The notes: generated by a model from the letters alone, not told the origin. Positions 36,879 to 46,470 are shown, counted from the stretch's first letter. The stretch: DNA of 64,000 nucleotides from Verrucosispora sp. WMMD573 (GCF_027497175.1 NZ_CP114901.1:2728001-2792000); one strand, 5' to 3'. Made by a program: numbers and translations.

Positions 36879-39185
36879 ATGTCCGTCGTCCGCGCACCGC
36901 CCCCGTGCCCCCTCACGAAGGCGACCGTCGTGCCCGTCGCGTCTGTGTTCCGTGCCGCCCCGTTGCGGGCCAGCGCACACCGTCCGCTCCTGCCGGAGAT
37001 CTGCGTGCTCGCGGTCACCGCCATGCTGATCGCCCTCGGCGTCGTCGGTCCGGTTCCCGCCCTCGCCGTGGTGGCGCTCGCCGGTGCGGCCGCGTCCACC
37101 CTGGCCGGGGTGCGGCTGTCCCGGCTGACCTTCGACACCGGCTCGCCGGCCGGCGGCCCACCTGCCGGCCGGGTGGCCCGCCGTCGGGCGGCGCGTCCAC
37201 GTCGGGCCGCTGCCCTGCTGCACGCCGCGGTGGTGACCGCTGGCCTGACGGCGGCGGTGCTGCCGCTGGCCTCCGCCGGATACCGCCCGGCGGCTGCTGC
37301 GGCCGGGCTCGCCGGCACCACCGCGCTGCTCGGCGGTGGCCTGTTCAGCCTGCATCGGTCGCGGCCGTCGATCCGGGGACGCCTGCGCCGCCTACTGGAC
37401 CAGGCCGCGCCCGGTGTCTGCCTGATACTCACCGCCTGGCTGTTACTGCCGTACGCCGGTGTGCCGGCCCCACTGCGACTGACGGTCGCGGTTCTGCTGG
37501 GCCTGCTCGCCGTCGACGCGTTGGCCGCGCTGACCGGACCCGGCCGCGACAGCGGCGCCGCCCGTTGTCGCGCTGGCGCCGGGTTGACTTTGCTCGCCCT
37601 GGTGCTGCTGGCCGCGCTGCCGGCCGGTCCCGCCGCCGGGCGGGCGGCGCTGCTGGCCGTGCCGCCACTGGTGGTCGGCGTGCTGCTGGTCGCCGTCGGG
37701 GTTCCGCAGGTGGCACAGGCCGCGCCCATCCGGCAGACCGCGCTGGTCTGGCCACGGGCGGTGCTTCCCGCGGTCGCGGTGGTGCTCGCCGTCGTCCACC
37801 AGTTGCAGCTCGGCCTCCTGCCCGACCGTACGGCGGTGCTGCTGGCGCTCGCCGTGATCCCGCCGCTGGTGGTGCGTGAGCTGTTCGGTGCCGCCATCCC
37901 GACGGTGTCGGAGGAGCCGACCGACACCGCCCCGGCACCGGCACCCGCCGAGCCGGGCGGCTCGGCCGGTCGCGTCGCCCTGCTTGGGGCGTTGGCGGCC
38001 CGGCCCGAGCCGGTCTGCGGCGCTCTGCTCGTGATCGACCTGCACCTCACCGAGCTGCCCGGCCGGCTGGTGCGCGACGACGTGGCCGCCGAGGCCGTGC
38101 GTCGGGCCCGAGCCGTGGCGGCCGATGAGGACGAGGTGTTCGACCTGGCCGGGAGTGGGCTCGCGGTGGTCAGCCGGTCCGGACCGGTGCTGGCGTACGC
38201 GCTGGGCGCCCGGCTGCTCACCGCGCTGAGCCGACCCTACGAGGTCTCCGGGGCGGTGCTGCGGTCGCGACCCAGCGTCGGGCTGGCCGAGCTGGGCCGG
38301 GGCCGGCCGGAGGATCTGTTCCGCCAGGCGGACCTGGCTCGACGACGCGCGGCCCAGCTCGGCCGCGACCGGGTCGAGTGGTACGACGCCTACCTGGAGG
38401 AGCAGTTGGTCCGCCGGCTGGACCTGGAGCGGGAACTGCCCGGCGCGGTCGCCCGGGGTGAGCTGGACCTGGTCTACCAGCCCGTCCTCGGCCTGGCCGA
38501 TCGGGCGCCGGTCGGTACGGAGGCGCTGCTGCGGTGGCGCAACCCGGTGCTGGGCACGGTGTTCCCGGCGGAGCTGCTGCCGGTGGCCGAGGATCTCGAC
38601 ATCGTGGGCGAGCTGGGGGTGTGGGTGCTGGACCGGGCCTGTCGACAGTTGGCCGACTGGACGATGGGCGGCCGACGGCTGTGGATGGCGGTCAACGTGA
38701 CCACCCGGGAGCTCACCTCACCGGACTTCGTACCCCGGACGGCAGCGGTGCTGGAGGCGTACGGGGTGGGGCCGGACCAGTTGGTGATCGAGGTTGCCGA
38801 GCCGAAGGTCGCCGCCGAGCTGCCCACCGTGGTCGCCCGGCTGGCCGGGTTGCGTTCGATTGGCATCCGCACCGCGCTTGACGACTTCCGGGCCGAGCAC
38901 GCCTCTCTGGCTCAGCTCCGGCGACTACCGATCGACCTGCTCAAGGTCGGGCCGGAGGTGGCCACGGCAGGCAGCGACCCGCACCGGCCGCTGCTGGACG
39001 TGGTGGTCACCGTGGCCGAACGGTTGGGCCTTGAGGTGGTGGCCGAGGAGCTGGAATCGGCTCACCAGGTCGACGGGGCGCATCGGGCCGGATGCCGGTA
39101 CGGCCAGGGCTTCGAGCTGGCTCGGCCGGCCACTGCCGAGCGGGTCGAGGCGTACTTCGAGGAGTTCCCCTCGACGTCGCGCTGA
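36879..39185 (+). CDS. Membrane protein with degenerate GGDEF and altered EAL domain
   Basis: The 768-residue protein starts with about 340 residues rich in membrane helices (around eight). It then has a GGDEF-like domain without the motif: LAGSGLAVV stands where RLGGDEF should be. The EAL domain keeps EALLRW (near residue 547), VNVTTREL, the Glu of VIEVAE, both Asp of ALDDF, the Lys of LLKV and VVAEELE. The loop after DDF (normally GTGYSSL) reads RAEHASL, and the usual D after K is lost (KVG). I infer no cyclase activity and reduced or absent phosphodiesterase activity; a c-di-GMP receptor role is possible. The first Met is tentative. Confidence 0.85.
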   Translation: MSVVRAPPPCPLTKATVVPVASVFRAAPLRASAHRPLLPEICVLAVTAMLIALGVVGPVPALAVVALAGAAASTLAGVRLSRLTFDTGSPAGGPPAGRVARRRAARPRRAAALLHAAVVTAGLTAAVLPLASAGYRPAAAAAGLAGTTALLGGGLFSLHRSRPSIRGRLRRLLDQAAPGVCLILTAWLLLPYAGVPAPLRLTVAVLLGLLAVDALAALTGPGRDSGAARCRAGAGLTLLALVLLAALPAGPAAGRAALLAVPPLVVGVLLVAVGVPQVAQAAPIRQTALVWPRAVLPAVAVVLAVVHQLQLGLLPDRTAVLLALAVIPPLVVRELFGAAIPTVSEEPTDTAPAPAPAEPGGSAGRVALLGALAARPEPVCGALLVIDLHLTELPGRLVRDDVAAEAVRRARAVAADEDEVFDLAGSGLAVVSRSGPVLAYALGARLLTALSRPYEVSGAVLRSRPSVGLAELGRGRPEDLFRQADLARRRAAQLGRDRVEWYDAYLEEQLVRRLDLERELPGAVARGELDLVYQPVLGLADRAPVGTEALLRWRNPVLGTVFPAELLPVAEDLDIVGELGVWVLDRACRQLADWTMGGRRLWMAVNVTTRELTSPDFVPRTAAVLEAYGVGPDQLVIEVAEPKVAAELPTVVARLAGLRSIGIRTALDDFRAEHASLAQLRRLPIDLLKVGPEVATAGSDPHRPLLDVVVTVAERLGLEVVAEELESAHQVDGAHRAGCRYGQGFELARPATAERVEAYFEEFPSTSR

Positions 39186-39204
39186 GCGCAAGGGCTTAAC
39201 CGTT

Positions 39205-40227
39205 TCATCTGCTGGTGGGGGCGGGGCCGGTGCTGCCGCGCGGGGTCAGGTGGGGTGCCTCGTCCTCCAGCCCGACCGTCGGGGCACCCTCGATCAGCTG
39301 TAGCAGCTGGCGCGCGGCGTGCGCCCCGTACGCCGGGATGTCCCGACCCAACGCGGTGAGCGGCGGATGCACCAGCCGGCACAGCGGCGAGTCGTCCCAG
39401 GCCACGATGGACAGGTCGGCGGGGACCGCGAGCCCCATCTCCTGGGCGACCGACAGCCCGGCGATCGCCATCACGTCGTTGTCGTAGATCACCGCGGTCG
39501 GGCGGACCCGGGAGCTGAGCAGCCGCCGGGTGACTCGCGCACCCTCCTCGCCGGTGTAGTCGGAGGAGGCGGTGACCGCCTCGACGAGATCGAGCCGCCG
39601 GCACGCGTCGGTGAACGCCTCGGTGCGAATCGCGGTGTGCAGCAGCTCGGGTAGGCCGCCGACCCGCGCGATCCGCCGGTGACCGAGGGCGTAGAGGTAC
39701 TCCACGGTCTCCACCAGCGCTGCCGCGTCGTTCGACCAGACATTCGGCAGCCCGCCGGTGCCCGTGGGGCCGCCGATCACCACGGCCGGCAGGCCCAGTT
39801 CCTCCAGTACCGGCACTCGGCCGTCGTTGGTTCGTAGGTCGCAGACCAGTACGCCGTCGACCCGCCGCTCGCCCCACCAGCGCCGGTAGACCGCGATCTC
39901 GGCGTTCTGGTCGGCCACCACCTGAAGGGTCAGCGCGTACGACCGGGCCGACAGCTCCGCCTCGACGCCGCTGATCAGCTCCATGAAGAAGGGCTCGATG
40001 CCGAGGGTGCGCGCCGGTCGGGCGAGGATCAGGCCGATGGCGCGGGCGGTCGCGCCGGACAGGGCGCGGGCGGCACTGCTCGGACTGAACCCGATCTCGG
40101 CGGCGATGGCGAGAATGCGCTGCCGGGTCGCCTCGGAGACGCCCGGCTGGCCGTTCAACGCATAGGAGACCGCGCCCTTGGAGACTCCCGCCCGGCGGGC
40201 GACGTCCGCGATCGTGGGCCGCTTCAC
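39205..40227 (-). CDS. LacI-family transcriptional regulator
   Basis: The 340-residue protein has the N-terminal LacI helix-turn-helix TIADVARRAGVSKGAVSYAL (residues 4-23), the hinge with SAARALSG, and a periplasmic-binding-protein-like effector domain. It is divergent from a sugar ABC importer and a beta-mannosidase, so it very likely represses them and is released by a mannoside or its breakdown product. Palindromes of the LacI type lie in the shared 384-nt gap (for example 40579-40591). Similar palindromes precede the two pectinase genes. Confidence 0.92.
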   Translation of the reverse strand: MKRPTIADVARRAGVSKGAVSYALNGQPGVSEATRQRILAIAAEIGFSPSSAARALSGATARAIGLILARPARTLGIEPFFMELISGVEAELSARSYALTLQVVADQNAEIAVYRRWWGERRVDGVLVCDLRTNDGRVPVLEELGLPAVVIGGPTGTGGLPNVWSNDAAALVETVEYLYALGHRRIARVGGLPELLHTAIRTEAFTDACRRLDLVEAVTASSDYTGEEGARVTRRLLSSRVRPTAVIYDNDVMAIAGLSVAQEMGLAVPADLSIVAWDDSPLCRLVHPPLTALGRDIPAYGAHAARQLLQLIEGAPTVGLEDEAPHLTPRGSTGPAPTSR

Positions 40228-40510
40228 CGGCGTACGTCCTCCTGAACCAGTTCGTCCTGCCGGCCGTTTCGATGGCGCGGGCGGCGTGGGACACGCTACC
40301 CGTCCGCCTGCCCGCTGGGGCGGTACGGGGCGACTCGACGTCGGCCGAGAACGAACTTGTGCGGTTCAGCCTACGACAACGGCTTGCCGGTGCCGGCCCG
40401 CGCCCTGACCTGCCCTGCGTCCTTTGGCGCGTGAAACCGCTTCCCCGTAGGCGATTCCGCGCATACGAACGGAAGCGAGGTTACCGGCCTGCTTCGGTGT
40501 TGACTCGCCG

Positions 40511-40539
40511 TTGACAGGCCGATACCACCCCCGTACGGT
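40511..40539 (+). promoter_or_regulatory. Sigma-70-type promoter of the sugar importer operon
   Basis: A perfect -35 TTGACA (40511-40516) and a -10 TACGGT (40534-40539) are separated by 17 nt. Transcription would start near 40546, leaving a leader of about 65 nt before the importer gene. The 40228-40611 gap otherwise holds the operator below and a weaker GAAACCGCTTCC match at 40433-40444. Confidence 0.65.
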
Positions 40540-40578
40540 GGCTTCACTTATCCGGTTCAGTCAACGTTCCTCGATCTC

Positions 40579-40591
40579 TGGAACGTTTCCA
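40579..40591. promoter_or_regulatory. LacI-type operator upstream of the sugar importer
   Basis: TGGAACGTTTCCA has perfect 5-bp arms (TGGAA/TTCCA) around CGT, matching the usual LacI-family operator form. It lies about 33 nt after the predicted transcription start and 20 nt before the importer gene. Confidence 0.65.
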
Positions 40592-40611
40592 ACGGTCTTG
40601 GAGGATGAGTC

Positions 40612-41889
40612 ATGACACGGTCCACGCCTCGGTGGCTGCGGGTCGCAGCCGTAGGTCTGACGGTCGGCTCCCTGGTTGTCGCGTGCAGCGGGCGCAGTAC
40701 CCAGGGCGGTGGCGACGGCGGTGGCGCGGTGACGCTGACGATCAATTTCTGGGGCGACTTCGGGCTTCAGGACCTGAAGGCGAAGTACGAGGCGGAGCAC
40801 CAGAACGTCACGATCGCCCTCAACTCCGGCGAGTACAACGCCCAGCACGAGGACCTTCAGAAGAAGCTGATCGCCGGCTCGGGCGCGCCCGACATCGCGG
40901 CCATCGACGAGGGCTTCATGGTCCAGTTCCGCAGCCAGGCCGACAAGTTCGTAAACCTGCTCGACTCCGGTGCCGGCAAGTACGAGACCAATTATCTGCC
41001 GTGGAAGTGGAAGCAGTCCCTGTCGGCCGACGGCAGTACCCAGATCGGCCTCGGCACCGATGTCGGCGGACTGGCCATGTGCTATCGCACCGACCTCTTC
41101 GCCGCCGCCGGCCTGCCCACCGAGCGGGACCAGGTCTCGGCGCTCTGGCCCACCTGGGACAGGTTCCTGGAGGTCGGCCAGCAGTACACCGCCAACACCA
41201 AAAAGAAGTTCGTCGACAACGCGACGAACCTGTTCAACCCGATCCTCGGGCAGCAACAGGTCGGCTTCTACGACGAGAACGAGCAACTGCGGCTGGAGGG
41301 CGGCCCCAAGGTCGCCTTCGACTACGCGGTCCGGGCCGCCGACGCCGGTCTGTCGGCCAACCTCACCAGCTTCCAGGCCGACTGGGACAAGGGCTTCACC
41401 AGCGGCTCGTTTGCCGTGCTGGCCTGCCCGGCGTGGATGCTCGGGCACATCCAGAACACCGCTCCCGGCACCAAGGGCAAGTGGGACATCGCCGCGGTGC
41501 CCGGCGGCGGCGGCAACTGGGGCGGATCCTTCCTCACCATCCCCAAGCAGGGCAGGAACGTCGACGAGGCGTACAAGTTCGTGGAATGGCTGATCCAGCC
41601 GGAGCAGCAGATCGAGGTCTTCAAGACGGTCGGCAACCTGCCGTCGCAGCCGGCACTCTACGCCGACCCCGCGATCGCCGACTTCGAGAACGAGTTCTTC
41701 AACTCCGCGCCGGTCGGCCAGATCTTCCCCAGGATGGCCGAGGGTCTGACGCCGCAGTACCTGGGCAAGAAGAACGGCCCCACCCGGGTCGCCGTGGAGA
41801 ACGTCATCAACCGGGTGCAGAACGGGACGCTCGCCTCGGACGCCGCCTGGGCCGAGGCGATCAAGGAAGCCGAGAAGGCCAGCAGATAA
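40612..41889 (+). CDS. Sugar ABC transporter substrate-binding lipoprotein
   Basis: The 425-residue protein has a lipoprotein signal (VGLTVGSLVVACSG, lipobox Cys near 26) and a cluster B solute-binding fold (LTINFWGDFGLQDLKAKYEAEHQNVTI, and GTDVGGLAMCYRTDLF). It captures an oligosaccharide outside the cell and delivers it to the two permeases that follow. The neighbouring beta-mannosidase points to manno-oligosaccharides; that is inference from context. A ribosome site GGAGGA precedes the ATG. The LacI protein next door is the expected repressor. Confidence 0.93.
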   Translation: MTRSTPRWLRVAAVGLTVGSLVVACSGRSTQGGGDGGGAVTLTINFWGDFGLQDLKAKYEAEHQNVTIALNSGEYNAQHEDLQKKLIAGSGAPDIAAIDEGFMVQFRSQADKFVNLLDSGAGKYETNYLPWKWKQSLSADGSTQIGLGTDVGGLAMCYRTDLFAAAGLPTERDQVSALWPTWDRFLEVGQQYTANTKKKFVDNATNLFNPILGQQQVGFYDENEQLRLEGGPKVAFDYAVRAADAGLSANLTSFQADWDKGFTSGSFAVLACPAWMLGHIQNTAPGTKGKWDIAAVPGGGGNWGGSFLTIPKQGRNVDEAYKFVEWLIQPEQQIEVFKTVGNLPSQPALYADPAIADFENEFFNSAPVGQIFPRMAEGLTPQYLGKKNGPTRVAVENVINRVQNGTLASDAAWAEAIKEAEKASR

Positions 41890-42881
41890 TGTCCATCACG
41901 CGCGCGGCCCCCGAACCGGTCACCCGCCGCCCTCGGCCCACCCCCGGCCGGTCGATGACCTGGCGTGACCGCCTGCACCGCTTCGACATGCGGTACGTGC
42001 CGTACCTGATGATCGCGCCGTTCTTCCTGCTCTTCCTCGTCTTCGGACTCTTTCCGATGATCTTCAACGGGGTGGTGGCGCTGCGCCACTGGCGGCTCGA
42101 CGACCCGGAGCTGACCGGCTGGGCCGGCGTCGAGAACTTCAGCCGGCTGCTCACCGACGGCGACTTCGGCAACGCCCTCTACAACACCTTCGGCATCTTC
42201 CTGCTCTCCACCGTCCCGCAGCTGCTGCTCGCGCTGATCATCGCGTCGTTGCTCAACCGCCGGCTGCGGGCGCAGACCTGGTGGCGGGTCGGCGCGCTGC
42301 TGCCCTACATCACTCCGATCACCGCCTCCACGCTGGTCTTCAACGTCTTCTTCGCCCGTGACCTCGGCATGGCGAACTGGGCGCTGGGCCTGATCGGCAT
42401 CGGCACCGACAACCCGATCGACTGGCGGGCCGACAAGCTGCACTCCTGGATCGCCATCGCCACCATGGTCAACTGGAAGTGGATCGGCTACAACGCCCTG
42501 CTCTATCTGGCGGCGATGCAGTCCATCCCGCGTGACGTCTACGAGGCGTCGGCGCTCGACGGCGCCGGCCCGTGGCGTCAGCTCTGGCGGATCACCGTGC
42601 CGATGATCCGGCCGGTGGTCATCTTCACCGTGGTGCTGTCCACCATCGGCGGGCTGCAACTGTTCACCGAGCCGATGCTGTTCGACCTGAACGCGCAGGC
42701 CGCCACAGGCGGTGCCGGCGGCGAGTGGCAGACCGTCGCGCAGCTGATCTACAAGGTCGGCTGGAAGGACCTCAACCTCGGGTACGCCGCCGCGATGTCC
42801 TGGGCGCTGTTCCTGATCATCCTCGTGGTCGCGGCGCTGAACACCGTGCTGACCAACCGCATCTCGGGGGGACGCAAATGA
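41889..42881 (+). CDS. Sugar ABC transporter permease (MalF-type)
   Basis: The 330-residue protein has six membrane helices, an N-terminal YLMIAPFFLLFLVFGLFP helix, and the EAA loop YEASALDGAGPWRQLWRITVPM that contacts the ATPase. The start overlaps the binding-protein stop (TAATG). The stop overlaps a tiny SERSE ORF (see 42878-42946). No ATPase gene is present in the cluster. As in other actinomycetes, the shared ATPase MsiK encoded elsewhere probably energises it. Confidence 0.92.
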   Translation: MSITRAAPEPVTRRPRPTPGRSMTWRDRLHRFDMRYVPYLMIAPFFLLFLVFGLFPMIFNGVVALRHWRLDDPELTGWAGVENFSRLLTDGDFGNALYNTFGIFLLSTVPQLLLALIIASLLNRRLRAQTWWRVGALLPYITPITASTLVFNVFFARDLGMANWALGLIGIGTDNPIDWRADKLHSWIAIATMVNWKWIGYNALLYLAAMQSIPRDVYEASALDGAGPWRQLWRITVPMIRPVVIFTVVLSTIGGLQLFTEPMLFDLNAQAATGGAGGEWQTVAQLIYKVGWKDLNLGYAAAMSWALFLIILVVAALNTVLTNRISGGRK

Positions 42882-42946
42882 GCGAGCGCAGCGAGCGAAT
42901 CGATCGGCTCGGCGCGATGAGCGAGCGTAGCGAGGTGACGCGGTGA
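42878..42946 (+). other. SERSE repeat forming a 22-codon ORF between the permease genes
   Basis: Two near-identical copies of ATGAGCGAGCGNAGCGAG (42878-42895 and 42917-42934) lie within the junction. They make an open frame MSERSERIDRLGAMSERSEV(TR) whose ATG overlaps the first permease's stop (ATGA) and whose TGA overlaps the second permease's GTG start (GTGA). I consider it a dispersed repeat. It may act as a coupling sequence that carries ribosomes to the next start; whether the peptide matters is unknown. Confidence 0.5.
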
Positions 42947-43854
42947 GCCTTCTGGAGCGACCCCGGCCGACACCGCCGGCGCCGCGCGGCGGGCGCAAGC
43001 GGGCCGTGCTGCTGGGCCGGGCGCCGCAGGACACCCCGGCCGGCCTCTGGACCTACCTGCTCCTGGCGCTGAGCACGCTGTTCGCGGCGTTCCCGCTGTA
43101 CTGGATGTTCGTCATCTCCACCAGCACCGACGAGGCGACCTCGCAACTGCCGCCGGTGGTGGTCCCCGGCGACCAGTTCCTGGTCAACCTGGACGAGGTT
43201 TTCTCCCTCCAGGATGTCTACTTCGCCGCATCCCTGGTGAACAGCGTGATCGTCTCGACGGTGGTCACCGCGTCGGTGCTCTTCTTCTGCTCGCTGGCCG
43301 GCTTCGCCTTCGCCAAACTGCGGTTCCGGGGCAGCAGGCCGCTGATGCTGTTCGTGATCCTCACCCTGACCGTGCCCAACCAACTCGGCGTGGTCGCGCT
43401 CTACATCGTGATGGGCAAGCTGGGCTGGAACGGCACCCTGCTGGCGGTGATCGTGCCCGGCCTGGTCACCGCCTTCGGTGTGTTCTACATGCGGCAGTTC
43501 ATCGTCAACACGGTGCCGGACGAGCTTGTCGAGTCGGCCCGGGTGGACGGCGCCACCACCATGCGGGTGTACTGGAACATCGCGTTGCCGGCGGTGCGGC
43601 CGGCGCTGGCGGTGCTCGGTCTGCTCACCTTCGTCGCCACCTGGAACGACTTCCAGTGGCCCCTGATCACCCTGAACGGCACCGACTATCCCACCTCGAT
43701 GGTGGCCATCTCCGACCTGGCCAGCGGCAACTACGTCATCTACCGCCGGGTGCTGGCCGGTGCGTTCGTGGCCACCATCCCACTGTTGATCATGCTCGTC
43801 ATCGGCGGTCGGCAGATCGTCCGGGGAATCATGGAAGGCGCGGTGAAGTCTTGA
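42943..43854 (+). CDS. Sugar ABC transporter permease (MalG-type)
   Basis: This 303-residue inner-membrane permease has six helices and the EAA loop ESARVDGATTMRVYWNIALPAVRPAL. It pairs with the upstream MalF-type protein. GTG 42943 overlaps the stop of the tiny SERSE ORF; the gene's stop overlaps the TTG start of the beta-mannosidase (TTGA). The whole set is therefore translationally coupled. Confidence 0.93.
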   Translation: MSLLERPRPTPPAPRGGRKRAVLLGRAPQDTPAGLWTYLLLALSTLFAAFPLYWMFVISTSTDEATSQLPPVVVPGDQFLVNLDEVFSLQDVYFAASLVNSVIVSTVVTASVLFFCSLAGFAFAKLRFRGSRPLMLFVILTLTVPNQLGVVALYIVMGKLGWNGTLLAVIVPGLVTAFGVFYMRQFIVNTVPDELVESARVDGATTMRVYWNIALPAVRPALAVLGLLTFVATWNDFQWPLITLNGTDYPTSMVAISDLASGNYVIYRRVLAGAFVATIPLLIMLVIGGRQIVRGIMEGAVKS

Positions 43855-46334
43855 GTGACGCGCGGGGGACCGGTCCGATCCGGCTGGCGCTGCACGACGG
43901 GTGGACCATGCGGGCGCTGCCCGGCCAGCAGGTGCCGCCAGAGGTGGACGGGGCGACGGTGCCGGCCACCCTGCCGGGCTGTGTGCACACCGACCTGCTG
44001 GACGCCGGGCTGATTCCCGACCCGTACCTCGACGACAACGAAACCGCGCTGGCCTGGATCGGCCGCACCGACTGGGCGTACGAGACCACCTTCGACCGGC
44101 CGGCCGGCGAACACTCCCGCCTCGACCTGGTCTGCGCCGGCCTGGACACGGTCGCGACGATCACACTCAACGGCGTCGAGGTCGGTCGCACCGAGAACAT
44201 GCATCGGGGTCACCGCTTCGACGTCGGGTCGCTGCTCCGCGCCGAGGACAATCACCTGGTCGTACGCTTCGACTCCGCCTACCGGTACGCCGAGGCGCAG
44301 CGCGACCGCCTCGGCGACCGACCCAACGCGTACCCGGAGCCGTTCCAGTTCATCCGCAAGATGGCCTGCAACTTCGGCTGGGACTGGGGGCCGACGCTGG
44401 TCACCGCCGGCAGCTGGCAGGAGATCGCCCTGCACGGCTGGTCGCTCGCCCGTCTGGCGACGGTACGCCCACTTGTCACCGTCGACGGCGACACCGGCCG
44501 GGTCGAGGTGCACGTCGAGGCGGAACGGGCCACCGACGGGCCGCTCACCGTCCGGGCGCGGGTGGCGGGCCAGCGCGCCGAGGTGACCATCCCGGCGGGG
44601 CAACGATCCGCGGTGCTGACCCTCACCGTCGACCGGCCGGAACTCTGGTGGCCCCGGGGCTACGGCGCGGCCCACCGCCACGAACTGACGGTCACCCTGC
44701 ACGATGCCGACGGCGGCCCGCTGGACGAATGGCACCGCCGGATCGGCTTCCGGTCGGTACGCCTGGACACCGCCCCCGACGAGCACGGTGCCCCGTTCAC
44801 GCTGTACGTGAACGACATGCCGATCTTCGTCCGGGGCGTCAACTGGATCCCCGACGACGTCTTCCCCCACCGGGTCACCCGCCCGCGCCTGGCCCACCGC
44901 TTCGACCAGGCCGAGACGGCGAACATCAACCTGCTGCGGGTCTGGGGCGGCGGCCGGTACGAGTCGGAGGACTTCTACGACCTGGCCGACGAACGCGGAC
45001 TGCTGGTGCAACAGGACTTCCTCTTCGCCTGCGCCGCGTACCCGGAGGAGGAGCCGTTCGCCACCGAGGTGGCCGCGGAGGCCACCGAACAGGTGATCCG
45101 CCTCGCGCCGCACCCCTCGCTGGTGCTGTGGACCGGCAACAACGAGAACATCTGGGGCTGGCACGACTGGGGCTGGCAGGCCCCGCTGGCCGGGCGCACC
45201 TGGGGACGTGGCTACTACCTCGACCTGCTGCCCCGCATCGTGGCCGGGCTGGACCCGACCCGACCGTACTGGCCGGGCAGCCCATGGTCGGGCAGCGAGG
45301 AGATCCACCCCAACCACCCGGCGTACGGCACCACGCACATCTGGGACGTGTGGAATACCGACGACTACGTCAAGTACCGGGAGTACCTGCCGCGGTTCGT
45401 CGCCGAATTCGGCTACCAGGGGCCACCCGCGTACGCGACGCTCCGCCGGGCCCTCTCCGACGAGCCGCTCGCCCACGACTCGCCCGGCATGGCGCACCAC
45501 CAGAAGGCCGCCGACGGGGACCGGAAGCTGCGCCAAGGGCTGGACGCGCACCTGCCCGAGCCACGCGACTTCGACGACTGGCACTGGCTGACCCAGCTCA
45601 ACCAGGCCCGAGCCATCGCCCTCGGGGTGGAACACTTCCGCTCCCACCGGGGCTGGTGCATGGGCACCATCGTCTGGCAGCTCAACGACTGCTGGCCGGT
45701 CACCTCGTGGGCGGCCATCGACGGTGACGGTCGCCGCAAGCCACTCTGGTACGCGCTGCGCCGCTGCTACGCCGACCGGCTGCTCACCGTGCAGCCCCGC
45801 GAGGGTGGGCTGGCCCTGGTCGCGGTCAACGACGGCGGGCAGCCCTGGCGGGCGTCGATCACGGTCACCCGGCTCACCCTGGCCGGGGAGCCGAAGGCCA
45901 AGTCCACGGTGGAGCTGAAGGTGCCCGCGTACGAATCGGTGACCTCGGCACTGGCAGCGGAGCTGGCCGGACCCGACGACGCCTGGGACGAACTGCTGGT
46001 GGCCGACACCGGCGACCCGGCCGAACGGGCCTGGTGGTTCTTTGCCGAGGACCGCGACGTCCGATGGCCGGCGGCGGCCCTCGACGCGGCGGTGCAGCGG
46101 GTCGACGGCGGCCAACAGGTACGCGTCACCGCCCGCACCATCCTGCGCGACGTGACCCTGTTCCCGGATCGTCTCGACCCGTCCGCCGAGGTCGACACGG
46201 CGCTGGTGACCCTGCTCCCCGGCGAGTCGGCGACCTTCACGGTGCGGTCGGCAGCACCCCTCGACCCCACCGCCCTCACCACCCGCCCGGTGCTGCGCTG
46301 CGTCAACGACCTGCCGGCACGGGCACCTGCATGA
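43851..46334 (+). CDS. Glycoside hydrolase family 2 beta-mannosidase
   Basis: The 827-residue protein matches GH2 beta-mannosidase throughout: an N-terminal sugar-binding domain (LPGCVHTDLLDAGLIPDPYLDDNE, and FIRKMACNFGWDWGP), an Ig-like domain, and the TIM barrel. The acid/base Glu is in TGNNENIWGWHDW (near residue 432). The nucleophile Glu is in FVAEFGYQGPP (near 519). No signal peptide, so it acts on imported oligosaccharides in the cytoplasm. The TTG start overlapping the permease stop is preferred; ATG 43908 would cut conserved sequence. Last gene of the importer operon. Confidence 0.9.
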   Translation: MSDARGTGPIRLALHDGWTMRALPGQQVPPEVDGATVPATLPGCVHTDLLDAGLIPDPYLDDNETALAWIGRTDWAYETTFDRPAGEHSRLDLVCAGLDTVATITLNGVEVGRTENMHRGHRFDVGSLLRAEDNHLVVRFDSAYRYAEAQRDRLGDRPNAYPEPFQFIRKMACNFGWDWGPTLVTAGSWQEIALHGWSLARLATVRPLVTVDGDTGRVEVHVEAERATDGPLTVRARVAGQRAEVTIPAGQRSAVLTLTVDRPELWWPRGYGAAHRHELTVTLHDADGGPLDEWHRRIGFRSVRLDTAPDEHGAPFTLYVNDMPIFVRGVNWIPDDVFPHRVTRPRLAHRFDQAETANINLLRVWGGGRYESEDFYDLADERGLLVQQDFLFACAAYPEEEPFATEVAAEATEQVIRLAPHPSLVLWTGNNENIWGWHDWGWQAPLAGRTWGRGYYLDLLPRIVAGLDPTRPYWPGSPWSGSEEIHPNHPAYGTTHIWDVWNTDDYVKYREYLPRFVAEFGYQGPPAYATLRRALSDEPLAHDSPGMAHHQKAADGDRKLRQGLDAHLPEPRDFDDWHWLTQLNQARAIALGVEHFRSHRGWCMGTIVWQLNDCWPVTSWAAIDGDGRRKPLWYALRRCYADRLLTVQPREGGLALVAVNDGGQPWRASITVTRLTLAGEPKAKSTVELKVPAYESVTSALAAELAGPDDAWDELLVADTGDPAERAWWFFAEDRDVRWPAAALDAAVQRVDGGQQVRVTARTILRDVTLFPDRLDPSAEVDTALVTLLPGESATFTVRSAAPLDPTALTTRPVLRCVNDLPARAPA

Positions 46335-46470
46335 CGCCTCGGCCGGCGAAGGGGTCGTCGCCGCCGCCGTGGTGGATGGTCACCGGGCCGGCGCGTGGTC
46401 CCATGACGCGCCGACCCGGTGGCTCTACCTGCCGGTCCTGCTCGCACCGCAGGGCCGGCGTCCGGAGATG

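Noticed and set aside
43740..46115. 791-codon minus-strand open frame across the beta-mannosidase
   Set aside because: Same shadow effect. The plus strand encodes a full GH2 enzyme.
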